From the NCBI RefSeq assembly GCF_000960085.1, contig NZ_JYGT01000004.1, positions 62,001-126,000 on the forward strand: 64,000 bases of DNA, read 5' to 3'. Source of the stretch: Streptococcus infantis. Lineage in GTDB: Bacteria > Bacillota > Bacilli > Lactobacillales > Streptococcaceae. Of the stretch, positions 55,667 to 64,000 are shown in pieces. The notes beneath the pieces are model-generated. The model was not told the origin of the DNA and searched no databases. It saw only the letters and a list, made by a program, of their open reading frames with translations. The first letter of the stretch is position 1. Every line of letters begins with the position of its first letter. A program made the position numbers and the translations under genes.

Positions 55667-56353
55667 ATGTACCAACCAGAAAAACTAAAGGCTCGGAGAA
55701 AAGAGTTAAAGCTAACACAGAAAGAAATTGCAGAGCAGCTTGGCATTAGTTTTCAGGCTTATTCAGCCTGGGAACGTGGAGTCAAGGAGCCTTCTGAAGA
55801 AAAGGTTAGTCAGCTAGAAAAAATCTTAAAAGTACCCAAAGGCTATTTCACCCAAATTGAGATTGTCCGTCTCTATAATAGCCTCTCTAACCAAGGGAAA
55901 GAAAAGGTGGTAGTCTATGCTCGCAACCTGGCCCAAGAAGAACAAGCCAAGAAAGTGACTGTCATGCCAGAAAAACTTTTCGAGTATCATGTCTACGAAC
56001 GCATGTCGGCTGGTATCGGTGCTTCAGTTTATGATGATCGGAATTTTGATACGGTTTACTTTAATGAGGAACTAGCTCACGATTTTGCTTCCTGGGTCTC
56101 TGGAGATTCTATGGAACCCAAATATCAAAATGGTTCCGTGGCTCTGATTCGAGAGACTGGATTTGATTATGATGGCGCTGTCTATGCAGTGGTTTGCAAT
56201 AACCAGACCTATATTAAACGAGTTTACCGAGAAGAAGATGGTCTGCGTCTGGTCTCTATCAATCCTAAATACAAGGATATTCACATTTCTTACGAAGAAG
56301 ATCCGCGAATTGTAGGCATTATCGTGGGTAATTTTGTACCGATGGAGGGATAG
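55667..56353 (+). CDS. XRE-S24 (HdiR/LexA-like) repressor
   Basis: A 228-residue repressor: HTH (LTQKEIAEQLGISFQAYSAWERGVKEPS, residues 18-45) and a C-terminal S24 peptidase with cleavage-site AG in YERMSAGIGASV, catalytic Ser in SGDSMEPKYQNG and Lys in QTYIKRV. By family knowledge it undergoes RecA-stimulated self-cleavage after DNA damage. It lies 3 nt before the UmuC-like polymerase gene, so it likely controls its own operon. RBS AGGAGG. Confidence 0.9.
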   Translation: MYQPEKLKARRKELKLTQKEIAEQLGISFQAYSAWERGVKEPSEEKVSQLEKILKVPKGYFTQIEIVRLYNSLSNQGKEKVVVYARNLAQEEQAKKVTVMPEKLFEYHVYERMSAGIGASVYDDRNFDTVYFNEELAHDFASWVSGDSMEPKYQNGSVALIRETGFDYDGAVYAVVCNNQTYIKRVYREEDGLRLVSINPKYKDIHISYEEDPRIVGIIVGNFVPMEG

Positions 56354-56356
56354 CCG

Positions 56357-57772
56357 ATGGGCTACTTTGATTATTCCAGAGAGCCTAAAAGTGATATTGC
56401 CTTTGTTGATATGAAGTCTTTTTATGCCAGTGTTGAGTGCGTAGAAAGAGGACTTCATCCCCTCAAAACTTCCCTTTGTGTCATGAGTCGAGCAGATAAT
56501 TCTGTTGGTCTAATCCTTTCCTCCTCTCCTATGTTTAAAAAGGTCTTTGGGAAAGCAAATGTAGGTCGTGCTTATGACCTCCCTTTTGATATCAAAACAC
56601 GTAAATTTTCATACTACAATGCCCAGAAACAAGGTTTACGGACAGACCCATCCTATGTGAAATTTATCGAAGACTGGGCTCGGTTGACCGTGATTGTCCC
56701 TCCTAGGATGGATAAGTATATCGCGGTCAATATGGAAATTCAACGAATTTTTCAGAATTATAGCAGTCCAGATGATATTTATCCTTACTCTATTGATGAA
56801 GGTTTTATCGATCTGACTAGTTCACTTAATTATTTTGTCCCAGACCAGCAGATTTCTCGTAAAGATAAGCTGGATATGCTTTCGGCTCGTATCCAGAGGG
56901 ATATCTGGCGGCAGACAGGGATTTACTCGACAGTCGGCATGTCTAATGCCAATCCTCTGCTTGCTAAGTTGGCCTTGGATAATGAAGCCAAGCACACACC
57001 GACTATGCGAGCTAATTGGTCTTACCAGGATGTGGAAGACAAAGTTTGGTCCATTCCAAAGATGACCGACTTTTGGGGGATTGGACATCGGATGGAGAAG
57101 CGCTTGAATGGTTTAGGGATTTATTCAATTAAGGAATTGGCTAATAGAAATCCTGATGTTCTGAAGAAAGAACTTGGTCAAGCTGGACTTCGCTTGTGGT
57201 TTCATGCCAATGGGATAGATGAGAGTAATGTTCATAAACCCTATAAGCCAAAATCTCATGGCCTTGGCAATTCACAAATTTTACCGCGAGATTATGTCAA
57301 ACAGCGAGACATCGAAATTATCCTCCGAGAAATGGCGGAACAAGTAGCTATCAGACTTCGAAGAGCTGGTAAAAAGGCGACAGTGGTATCTATCCACCTT
57401 GGTTTTTCTAAGCAGGAACAGAAACGCTCCATTCATACCCAGATGAAGGTTGAACCGACCAATAACACCAGTATTTTGGTCGGTCATGTCCTGGAATTAT
57501 TTCACAGCAAATATACTTCTGGGGCCGTCAGGAGTGTTGCCGTTAGTTATTCAGGATTTGTGGACGAATCCTTTGGTTTGATTTCCCTTTTTGATGATGT
57601 ATACAAAGTAGAAAAAGAAGAAAGGCTCCAGACTGCCATTGATTCCATTCGAGAGCAATTCGGATTTACTTCTCTCTTGAAGGCGACTGCCTTAGAGGAT
57701 GCCTCAAGAAGTATTGCCAGAAGTAAGCTGATCGGAGGGCATTCTGCTGGAGGATTAGATGGACTCAAATGA
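56357..57772 (+). CDS. Y-family DNA polymerase (UmuC-like, Pol V type)
   Basis: Translesion polymerase of 471 residues. The palm motifs are clear: IAFVDMKSFYASVECV (first Asp) and YSIDEGFIDLT (second Asp/Glu); thumb helix-hairpin-helix IPKMTDFWGIGHRMEKRLNGLGI. Closest to the UvrX/ImpB/UmuC plasmid or chromosomal type in Gram-positives rather than DinB. Cotranscribed with the S24 repressor upstream and the YolD-like gene downstream (ATGA overlap at 57769). No catalytic residue is missing. Confidence 0.92.
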   Translation: MGYFDYSREPKSDIAFVDMKSFYASVECVERGLHPLKTSLCVMSRADNSVGLILSSSPMFKKVFGKANVGRAYDLPFDIKTRKFSYYNAQKQGLRTDPSYVKFIEDWARLTVIVPPRMDKYIAVNMEIQRIFQNYSSPDDIYPYSIDEGFIDLTSSLNYFVPDQQISRKDKLDMLSARIQRDIWRQTGIYSTVGMSNANPLLAKLALDNEAKHTPTMRANWSYQDVEDKVWSIPKMTDFWGIGHRMEKRLNGLGIYSIKELANRNPDVLKKELGQAGLRLWFHANGIDESNVHKPYKPKSHGLGNSQILPRDYVKQRDIEIILREMAEQVAIRLRRAGKKATVVSIHLGFSKQEQKRSIHTQMKVEPTNNTSILVGHVLELFHSKYTSGAVRSVAVSYSGFVDESFGLISLFDDVYKVEKEERLQTAIDSIREQFGFTSLLKATALEDASRSIARSKLIGGHSAGGLDGLK

Positions 57773-58131
57773 TTGATCGTTCTTACTTACCTTTTCAATC
57801 CGCGAGGGACTACCAGGATCCAGGGATGCAGAAGTGGATGGGCTTCTTTTTATCAGAGCATACGAGCTCGCTCAGTGAAGAAAAAAATCGTGTCGATTTG
57901 TCGACTGATTTGGATCAAGTTGAGAAGTTGTTGTTACTTTCCCAGCTATACGTCGGACGACTAAAAGGCTCTTTTGTGGTCAAGGGGAATAATCATAAAA
58001 GTACGATAATCGGTGAAGTAAGAGAATTGTCTCCTGAAGAGGTCTCGGTTAAAACTGATGAGAGCTATAGACTGCTAAGGGTCCAAGACATTCTCGCAAT
58101 CCAACTTTGTCAGGAGGAAGTTTATGACTAG
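57769..58131 (+). CDS. YolD-like protein
   Basis: A 120-residue protein that starts MIDRSYLPFQSARDYQDPGMQKWMGFFLSEHTSSL, typical of the short YolD-like partners of UmuC-type polymerases in Firmicutes, with a beta-rich second half. Proposed to act as a UmuD-like cofactor; this is not proven. Overlaps the polymerase stop by four nt and its own end overlaps the next gene by eight. Confidence 0.72.
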   Translation: MIDRSYLPFQSARDYQDPGMQKWMGFFLSEHTSSLSEEKNRVDLSTDLDQVEKLLLLSQLYVGRLKGSFVVKGNNHKSTIIGEVRELSPEEVSVKTDESYRLLRVQDILAIQLCQEEVYD

Positions 58132-58417
58132 AAGAGAGCTATATGAAAATAAATTGCAGATGGACTATTTCTCAGATAACTATATTCGTTTCGAGGAAGA
58201 TTTCCAAAAATACTCTGCCATGAATGTGCCCCTGATTTTTCTGATTGACGACATCTTACGAACCATGGCCATTAACCAAAAGGACTATTTTGTCTTGAAT
58301 AAGGAAAATACCAAGGACGGCAGGGAGCATAGGTTTTATTTTAGGGTGAAGATGAAAAAAGATTGTCCACGAACCCGAACTTATGTCTATCTTGGACTTG
58401 GGCAAAATTATCAGTAA
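58124..58417 (+). CDS. Small SOS-cassette protein (possibly DUF5960)
   Basis: A 97-residue cytoplasmic protein, probably of the streptococcal DUF5960 type (MTRRELYENKLQMDYFSDNY at the N-terminus and a basic C-terminus with RFYFRVKMKKDCPRTRTYVYLG). Acidic-aromatic first half, possible helices around residues 35-50. It overlaps YolD-like and closes the cassette, so damage induction is likely. Role unknown. Confidence 0.6.
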   Translation: MTRRELYENKLQMDYFSDNYIRFEEDFQKYSAMNVPLIFLIDDILRTMAINQKDYFVLNKENTKDGREHRFYFRVKMKKDCPRTRTYVYLGLGQNYQ

Positions 58418-58480
58418 AGATTTTGGTCTTAAATATATGTTGTTGCAATAATAACGCTGCAAACAACTATCATTTCCAGC

Positions 58481-58512
58481 CATTCAAGAGAGATTTCTTG
58501 AATGGTTTTTTG
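58481..58512 (+). terminator. Terminator between the SOS cassette and glmS
   Basis: CCATTCAAGA-GAGATT-TCTTGAATGG with six Ts. Confidence 0.92.
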
Positions 58513-58533
58513 TTTGTATTTTAAAAGCAATTG

Positions 58534-58626
58534 AACTATACCAATTTTTATCCTTGACAAGTGAAAGAAACAAGTATATACTGTTTTTGCTGATTCTGCA
58601 AATCGAGAATTAGACTATACCAATTT
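58534..58626 (+). promoter_or_regulatory. glmS promoter flanked by two 13-bp direct repeats
   Basis: TTGACA (58554-58559), 17-bp spacer, TATACT (58577-58582). ACTATACCAATTT occurs at 58535-58547 and 58614-58626, one copy upstream and one downstream of the promoter. Its complement AAATTGGTATAGT resembles GntR/NagR-type half sites (TTGGTATAG). No glmS ribozyme fold was seen. Confidence 0.6.
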
Positions 58627-58662
58627 AAGGAGAAAGCACAGCTGGTCTGTGTCGTATATACT

Positions 58663-60471
58663 ATGTGTGGAATTGTTGGTGTTGTTGGAAACACAAATGC
58701 AACTGATATTTTGATTCAAGGACTTGAAAAACTCGAATACCGTGGTTATGATTCGGCTGGGATTTTTGTCCTAGGTGGTGCTGAAAGCCATTTGGTGAAA
58801 GCGGTTGGTCGTATTGCAGAATTGTCTGCCAAGACAGCTGGAGTGGAGGGAACAACTGGTATCGGACATACTCGTTGGGCCACTCACGGGAAACCAACAG
58901 AAGACAATGCTCACCCGCACCTCTCTGAGACTGGTCGTTTTGTCTTGGTTCATAATGGAGTGATTGAAAACTACCTTGAAATCAAGGAAGAATACCTTGC
59001 AGGTCACCACTTCAAGGGACAAACAGATACAGAAATCGCTGTTCACTTGATTGGTAAATTTGCGGAAGAAGACGGCTTGTCAGTACTTGAAGCCTTCAAA
59101 AAAGCCCTTCACATCATCCGTGGTTCATATGCCTTTGCCTTGATTGACTCTGAAAATCCAGATGTCATCTATGTAGCGAAGAACAAATCACCACTTTTGA
59201 TTGGTCTTGGAGAAGGCTATAACATGGTCTGCTCAGATGCCATGGCTATGATTCGTGAGACTAACCAATACATGGAAATCCATGACCAAGAGTTGGTAAT
59301 TGTGAAAGCTGATAGTGTCGAAGTTCAAGATTATGATGGCAACAGTCGTGAGCGTGCTAGCTACACTGCTGAACTTGACTTGTCAGATATCGGTAAGGGA
59401 ACATATCCTTACTACATGCTTAAGGAAATCGACGAGCAACCAACGGTGATGCGTAAGTTGATCAAAGCCTACACAGATGAAGCTGGTCAAGTTGTCGTAG
59501 ATCCAGCTATCATCAAGGCTGTTCAAGACGCAGACCGCATCTACATCCTTGCAGCTGGAACATCTTATCACGCAGGATTTGCTTCTAAGAAGATGCTAGA
59601 AGAATTGACAGATACGCCTGTTGAACTTGGGATTTCCTCTGAGTGGGGCTACGGCATGCCACTTCTCAGCAAGAAACCACTCTTTATCTTTATCAGTCAA
59701 TCTGGTGAAACAGCTGATAGCCGTCAAGTTTTGGTTAAGGCTAATGAAATGGGTATCCCAAGCTTGACAGTGACAAACGTGCCAGGATCAACGCTGTCAC
59801 GTGAAGCCAACCATACTATGTTGCTTCATGCAGGTCCTGAAATTGCCGTAGCATCAACTAAGGCTTATACAGCCCAAATCGCATCCCTTGCCTTCCTTGC
59901 AAAAGCAGTCGGTGAAGCAAATGGCAACGAAAAAGCCAAAGCCTTTGACCTAGTTCACGAATTATCAATCGTAGCTCAGTCTATCGAGTCAACCCTTTCA
60001 GAAAAAGAATTGATTGATGCGAAAGTTCGTGACCTCCTTGAAACAACACGCAACGCCTTTTACATCGGACGTGGTCAAGACTACTATGTGGCTATGGAAG
60101 CGAGTCTCAAACTCAAAGAGATTTCTTACATCCAATGTGAAGGTTTTGCGGCTGGAGAACTCAAGCACGGAACGATTGCCTTGATCGAAGATGGAACACC
60201 TGTTTTGGCCCTCTTATCAGATCCAGTTCTTGCTAACCACACTCGTGGAAATATCCAAGAAGTGGCAGCTCGTGGAGCTAAGGTCCTCACCATCGCAGAA
60301 GAAAATGTTGCCAAAGATACAGACGATATCGTTCTTACGACGGTCCACCCTTACCTCTCACCAATCTCAATGGTCGTACCAACACAATTAGTCGCTTACT
60401 TTGCAACCCTACATCGTGGACTCGATGTAGATAAACCACGTAATCTTGCTAAGTCTGTAACGGTAGAATAA
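58663..60471 (+). CDS. glmS: Glutamine--fructose-6-phosphate aminotransferase
   Basis: Makes glucosamine-6-phosphate, feeding peptidoglycan; it also meets the GlcNAc-6-P flow from sialic acid. The 602-residue protein begins [10 protein letters not shown] (Cys as N-terminal nucleophile after Met removal), has [11 protein letters not shown], then two SIS domains ([11 protein letters not shown] and [24 protein letters not shown]) and the terminal KSVTVE. The nearest good AGGAG lies about 30 nt upstream of the ATG, but Cys2 fixes this start. Spacing suggests an unusual leader. Confidence 0.95.
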   Translation: MCGIVGVVGNTNATDILIQGLEKLEYRGYDSAGIFVLGGAESHLVKAVGRIAELSAKTAGVEGTTGIGHTRWATHGKPTEDNAHPHLSETGRFVLVHNGVIENYLEIKEEYLAGHHFKGQTDTEIAVHLIGKFAEEDGLSVLEAFKKALHIIRGSYAFALIDSENPDVIYVAKNKSPLLIGLGEGYNMVCSDAMAMIRETNQYMEIHDQELVIVKADSVEVQDYDGNSRERASYTAELDLSDIGKGTYPYYMLKEIDEQPTVMRKLIKAYTDEAGQVVVDPAIIKAVQDADRIYILAAGTSYHAGFASKKMLEELTDTPVELGISSEWGYGMPLLSKKPLFIFISQSGETADSRQVLVKANEMGIPSLTVTNVPGSTLSREANHTMLLHAGPEIAVASTKAYTAQIASLAFLAKAVGEANGNEKAKAFDLVHELSIVAQSIESTLSEKELIDAKVRDLLETTRNAFYIGRGQDYYVAMEASLKLKEISYIQCEGFAAGELKHGTIALIEDGTPVLALLSDPVLANHTRGNIQEVAARGAKVLTIAEENVAKDTDDIVLTTVHPYLSPISMVVPTQLVAYFATLHRGLDVDKPRNLAKSVTVE

Positions 60472-60576
60472 GGGAAATCCTGCTGTTACTCTTCAATTTT
60501 TCTTGTCATCCTATAAAAATCTTGTTATACTATTGAAAAGTAGTAAATAGTGAAGTATAAGGAGATTGAGGCGGGG

Positions 60577-61104
60577 ATGAAAAAAGGGAAAATTTCAACT
60601 ATCATAGGACTCTTGTTTGCAAGCTCGTTTTTGATTCGAACTGTCATCATTCATCAAATGAGAGCTTCAAAGAAACAAGAGAGTGAAAAGATTGCTGCAG
60701 TTCAGAAATTTATCAAATCTCAAGAACAGGCAGAGTCAGAAAAACAAAAAGGTTTTTATACGGATATCCTTCGAAATGGATCAGAAACTTCTGAGCCAAG
60801 ACCTAGCTACGACAAAACTATATTTATGAATCAACAATACAATATTGGTGTTAGAGATGGAGCCTATTATCTACTGACACTCAGTAGCAACAAAGAAGTC
60901 TTGCTAGAAGGGGTCGACGACGCCTACGCCCTAGATGTTAAGAATGAAGATAACAATAAACAAGAAGTTGCCATGGTTGTTCATAAAGATGGAGCTTGGC
61001 ATGTTATAAATGGTGAAGGGGAAATCACAGTAACTCTTGACCGACAATACATCACAGCTCATACCAAGCTTGTGATTAAGGATCAGACAGTTGATTTTGA
61101 ATAA
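60577..61104 (+). CDS. Small exported or membrane-anchored protein
   Basis: A 175-residue protein of unknown function: N-terminal hydrophobic helix (ISTIIGLLFASSFLIRTVIIH), a Lys/Glu/Gln helical stretch and a C-terminal beta-rich domain (IGVRDGAYYLLTLSSNKEVLLEGVDD). No lipobox or LPXTG. Start 60577 follows GAGGCGGGG; a GTG at 60550 would extend it by nine residues. Monocistronic; a shared terminator follows. Confidence 0.65.
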   Translation: MKKGKISTIIGLLFASSFLIRTVIIHQMRASKKQESEKIAAVQKFIKSQEQAESEKQKGFYTDILRNGSETSEPRPSYDKTIFMNQQYNIGVRDGAYYLLTLSSNKEVLLEGVDDAYALDVKNEDNNKQEVAMVVHKDGAWHVINGEGEITVTLDRQYITAHTKLVIKDQTVDFE

Positions 61105-61142
61105 TGTAACTGTTGTATGATTTTTAGAAATAAATAGATTTC

Positions 61143-61175
61143 AAAAACCTCCTAGAATTTTTCTAGGAGGTTTTT
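61143..61175. terminator. Bidirectional terminator between converging genes
   Basis: AAAAACCTCCTAGAA and TTCTAGGAGGTTTTT, 15-bp stem with a 3-nt loop. Confidence 0.92.
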
Positions 61176-61179
61176 AAAA

Positions 61180-62655
61180 TTATAAATCTTGCATAGAAAT
61201 CTTATTAAGTTCGTTGACAACTTGTAGGATAGATAGTCGACTGATGTTCATAATTCTCTTGTTATCAATTCCTTTAATATCAAAATTAGTGACAATGGCA
61301 TCATAGTCGCTTTGCCTAATTTCGTCAATATTTAAGGTTTCCTTGTCCCATGTTTCGTACTGAATATTATTAGAAGTGTGAAATTCATAGAGGGATATCA
61401 AGAATTGTGGATGGGCAAAGTCATATTCACTGAGAACCAAGACTCTAACTTTCTTTTTATATTCAAATAATTGATCTGTAAGGCCCTCTGCGTGGGTGAA
61501 TAAGGTGTAGATTAGGTGAGAAAGGGCAGAAGTTTTTTCTTTTTGTCCCATAATATTCTTATATCTTACCATTTCAAGTACTGTTGCATCATAAAATTGG
61601 GGGAAGAATTTTTTAATTTTTCTAAGGGTATAATCTTTATTTTGTGAGATGATGGATTCAGAGTTAATTTCTCTTCGTTCAAGTAAGGCAGTGTTGTGCA
61701 AGTTCCAAATCAAGGTATCTGTATTGGAAAATTGGACACCAAATTCCCGAGTTAGATTATCTAGTATGTCCCGTGCTGCGTGATAAGAACGATTAACTTG
61801 TTCGTTGCTTTGACGGGCATCTAAGAAATCTTCAACTGTAAAGAAGAGCGTAGATTCAGTGAATGGACTGAAAATTTGACAGAGGTTGTCAGGTGTAATT
61901 TCAATATCTAATTGTTGGGCCAAGTCTTGTAATAGATTCTGAAAATCGGGAAGCTGATCGAATATAGGGTTCAACCAAGCAGCGTTTTGTTCTGGCAACT
62001 GAACCAGGCATCCTCTCTTCATTCTATGCAAATCTACAGAAGCTTGAGTTTTAATTTGATAAAGATTCTGATATTTCGCAGGGAATTTTGCTAATCCTAA
62101 GAATAGAGAAACAAAACGATCAATATTTTCTTCTTTGACTCCCGTAAAAGGCCACTCCAAAAAGTTATAAGCTTCGTGAAAATATTGGGAGAAGAAAAAT
62201 CGAATATCTTTTTCATCTCCAATGATAGAAATTGGGGTTACCTTGAGTTTAAAGCGGTAGGTTCCATCAAGTGTCTTATTGATATCCGCAACCTTTTTTC
62301 GTAAAGACGGAAGGGAAATATCCAGAGTTTCAAAAAGATGTTCGTAGGTAAAAGGACTATCTAAAAAGAAGAAGGCCTTTAAAATTTGAAAATAATCAGA
62401 TGTCTGCAAAAAATATTGGTAAATTCGTTCAATACCATTATTTTGTGTATTCACCATCATAATTCCTGCAGTCGAGTGTCTGATATCAAAATCAGGAAAG
62501 ATTTCACGTAATTCTTTGATATCACTTTTAATGATGCGGGCATTGTAACCAATGGTTTTAGATAAAACATCTAGATAAATCCAATCAGGATTTTCGAATA
62601 AATACTCTAAAATCTTTAATTGTCTTTGTTCTTTAGGGCTGAGTAATTCTCTCAT
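61180..62655 (-). CDS. Mga-family transcriptional regulator
   Basis: A 491-residue stand-alone regulator of the Mga/AtxA/MgaSpn type: N-terminal HTH (MRELLSPKEQRQLKILEYLFENPDWIYLDVLSKTIGYNARIIKSDI, helix-turn-helix about residues 30-55), a second HTH region near 100 and PRD-like central domains, ending with an EIIB-like fold. Length is essentially that of pneumococcal MgaSpn. Start 62655 has AGGAG-type RBS; an upstream ORF extension (62742) is the leader. Targets unknown; such regulators control adhesin or virulence genes in response to sugars. Confidence 0.82.
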   Translation of the reverse strand: MRELLSPKEQRQLKILEYLFENPDWIYLDVLSKTIGYNARIIKSDIKELREIFPDFDIRHSTAGIMMVNTQNNGIERIYQYFLQTSDYFQILKAFFFLDSPFTYEHLFETLDISLPSLRKKVADINKTLDGTYRFKLKVTPISIIGDEKDIRFFFSQYFHEAYNFLEWPFTGVKEENIDRFVSLFLGLAKFPAKYQNLYQIKTQASVDLHRMKRGCLVQLPEQNAAWLNPIFDQLPDFQNLLQDLAQQLDIEITPDNLCQIFSPFTESTLFFTVEDFLDARQSNEQVNRSYHAARDILDNLTREFGVQFSNTDTLIWNLHNTALLERREINSESIISQNKDYTLRKIKKFFPQFYDATVLEMVRYKNIMGQKEKTSALSHLIYTLFTHAEGLTDQLFEYKKKVRVLVLSEYDFAHPQFLISLYEFHTSNNIQYETWDKETLNIDEIRQSDYDAIVTNFDIKGIDNKRIMNISRLSILQVVNELNKISMQDL

Positions 62656-62738
62656 TGTAAATAAACTCCTGCAGTAACTTTTGAAAATTAGGAAATAAGA
62701 TAGGTGGAGGACACCGAGGTTGTTTGCGTAAAATAAAG

Positions 62739-62780
62739 TCACCCCTTAGGAGAGATTAGGAATCTAACGATTAGGGGTGA
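62739..62780 (-). terminator. Terminator of the DUF1846 gene
   Basis: TCACCCCT (62739-62746) and AGGGGTGA (62773-62780), with CTTTATTTT following on the minus strand. Confidence 0.7.
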
Positions 62781-62812
62781 TAGTGGGTAAAAGAGTTCAA
62801 CTAGCTTTCAAT

Positions 62813-64000
62813 CTACTTGCGATACAAGCGGTCATATTGGTAGTAAGGATCAAAAGTTACGTTGATTCCAAGTTTACGAAGGACGTTCTTGTCTTCATCC
62901 GTTAAGATAATTGTAGAATGGGCTTCGCTTCCTTTGAGATTTCCGAGTTCTTTCATGGCATGATCTGCATCAGGATTTTGCATAGCTGTGATGGCTAGTG
63001 CAATGAGAATTTCGTTAGAATGAAGACGTGGGTTGCGACTGCCCAAGTGATTGATTTTCAAACCTTGGATTGGTTTTACCACTTCAGGTTCGATTAATTT
63101 TGTTTCTGCATCGATATTAGCTGATTTTTTGATAGCATTAATCAAGGCAGCTGCTGTTGGGCCAAATAGTTCTGAGTTCTTACCTGTAACGATTTCACCA
63201 GAAGGTAATTCAAGAGCTAGGGCAGGTCCGTCTGTTTCTTCAGCACGTTGTCGAGCGGCTACAGCTACCTTACGGTCAGCTGGTGTGATCCCCAGATCAT
63301 TCATGAGAAGCTCAATCTTCTTCACAGCTGTTTCTCCAACCTTCTCAGCTTTGAAGTCAAGAACTGTCTGGTAATAGCGACGGATAATTTCCTGTTTTGA
63401 TGCTTCGATGGCAGCGTCGTTATCAGTGATGGCAAAACCAACCATATTTACACCCATGTCAGTTGGAGATGCATAAGGAGACTCACCCAAGATACGTTCG
63501 AGCATACGCTTAAGAACAGGGAAAATCTCGATATCGCGGTTGTAGTTAACTGTTGTTTCTCCGTAAGTTTGGAGATGGAATGGGTCAATCATATTAACAT
63601 CATCTAGGTCTGCTGTGGCAGCTTCATAAGCTAAGTTGACTGGATGATGGAGAGGGAGATTCCAGACTGGGAAAGTTTCAAATTTAGCATAACCAGACTT
63701 GATACCATTCAGTTGGTCGTGGTACATGTTAGACATACAAGTTGCCAACTTACCTGAACCAGGCCCAGGAGCAGTCACGACAATCAAATTGCGACTAGTT
63801 TTGATATAGTCGTTTTTCCCCATACCTTCAGGAGAAATGATGTGATCCATATCTGTCGGATACCCCTTGATAGGGTAGTGAAGATAAGAGTCGATTCCAT
63901 TTTTCTCTAATTGATTACGGAAGGCATCTGCTGCCGGTTGACTAGCATATTGAGTAATGACAACAGAGCCAACAAAAATCCCCAATTCATTGAATTTATC
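62813..64000 (-). CDS. DUF1846/UPF0371 family protein, 3' part (partial)
   Basis: The last 395 residues of a protein of about 490; the 5' end lies beyond the window. Motifs [20 protein letters not shown] (P-loop-like), [19 protein letters not shown] and [18 protein letters not shown] identify DUF1846 (UPF0371), conserved in Firmicutes. The structure of a pneumococcal homologue is known, but no reaction is established. An internal TTG at 63985 is not the start, as the frame is open to the window edge. Followed by a terminator before the mga-like gene. Confidence 0.9.
   Translation of the reverse strand, partial: DKFNELGIFVGSVVITQYASQPAADAFRNQLEKNGIDSYLHYPIKGYPTDMDHIISPEGMGKNDYIKTSRNLIVVTAPGPGSGKLATCMSNMYHDQLNGIKSGYAKFETFPVWNLPLHHPVNLAYEAATADLDDVNMIDPFHLQTYGETTVNYNRDIEIFPVLKRMLERILGESPYASPTDMGVNMVGFAITDNDAAIEASKQEIIRRYYQTVLDFKAEKVGETAVKKIELLMNDLGITPADRKVAVAARQRAEETDGPALALELPSGEIVTGKNSELFGPTAAALINAIKKSANIDAETKLIEPEVVKPIQGLKINHLGSRNPRLHSNEILIALAITAMQNPDADHAMKELGNLKGSEAHSTIILTDEDKNVLRKLGINVTFDPYYQYDRLYRK

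Noticed and set aside
58583-58662. glmS ribozyme in the glmS leader
   Set aside because: Leader is short and none of the conserved ribozyme core was found; the ribozyme is not expected in streptococci.

Overview
The window looks like a chromosome segment of a mitis-group Streptococcus (S. mitis / S. oralis / S. pneumoniae relatives). This rests on PBP2b very close to the pneumococcal protein, the nan sialic-acid locus, YSIRK signal peptides with LPXTG anchors, PezAT, low GC, CcpA-type cre sites and rplM-rpsI gene order. Species cannot be fixed by reading alone.

Region 1 (1-6000) is housekeeping: the secA end, two tandem DAHP synthases, acpS-alr and recG. Region 2 (6000-22400) is a host-glycan foraging locus. 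It holds a CE7 esterase, a very large LPXTG sialidase (NanA), NanE, SatABC importer, YhcH/NanQ anomerase, a DUF624 protein, sialate lyase, a ROK kinase, a GH29 fucosidase without export or anchor signals, and an RpiR regulator. One palindrome, TGAAACTACTTTCA, lies upstream of four of its transcription units, and cre sites overlap the promoters. Region 3 (22500-30230) holds pbp2b (with Ala after the SSN motif), recR, ddl, murF, a Nudix gene, a YwaF-like gene and the rplM-rpsI operon.

Region 4 (about 30220-54550) is a 24-kb AT-rich island integrated at the 3' end of rpsI. A 37-bp rpsI-end repeat and TTCACACCA arm sites mark both ends. The left part carries integrase, an excisionase-like gene, a replication-initiator-like gene, a recombinase gene broken by an in-frame TGA, a hairpin-rich origin-like region and PezAT. 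The cargo (38200-52400) is the most interesting part. It comprises a beta-helix LPXTG surface protein, PP2C-like phosphatase, PhoU-like protein, galT, galE, a 2H phosphoesterase-like protein, a complete Fe/hexose-phosphate-type ABC importer, two MgtC proteins and a LacI regulator. Three near-identical LacI-type operators (TGACA-N4-TGTCA, CG centre) stand in front of three of its transcription units, so it reads as one regulon. No galactokinase is present. I propose a surface-to-cytoplasm pathway for a phosphorylated, probably galactose-containing sugar, with PhoU and MgtC coping with the phosphate load. The right end is debris: a truncated nanK copy, gene remnants and a DUF4365-like fragment.

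Region 5 (54550-64000) is chromosome again: a DUF6287-like membrane protein, an SOS-type cassette (S24 repressor, UmuC-like polymerase, YolD-like and one small gene), glmS, a small exported protein, an Mga-like regulator and a partial DUF1846 gene. No tRNA, rRNA, CRISPR array or intact insertion sequence was seen.
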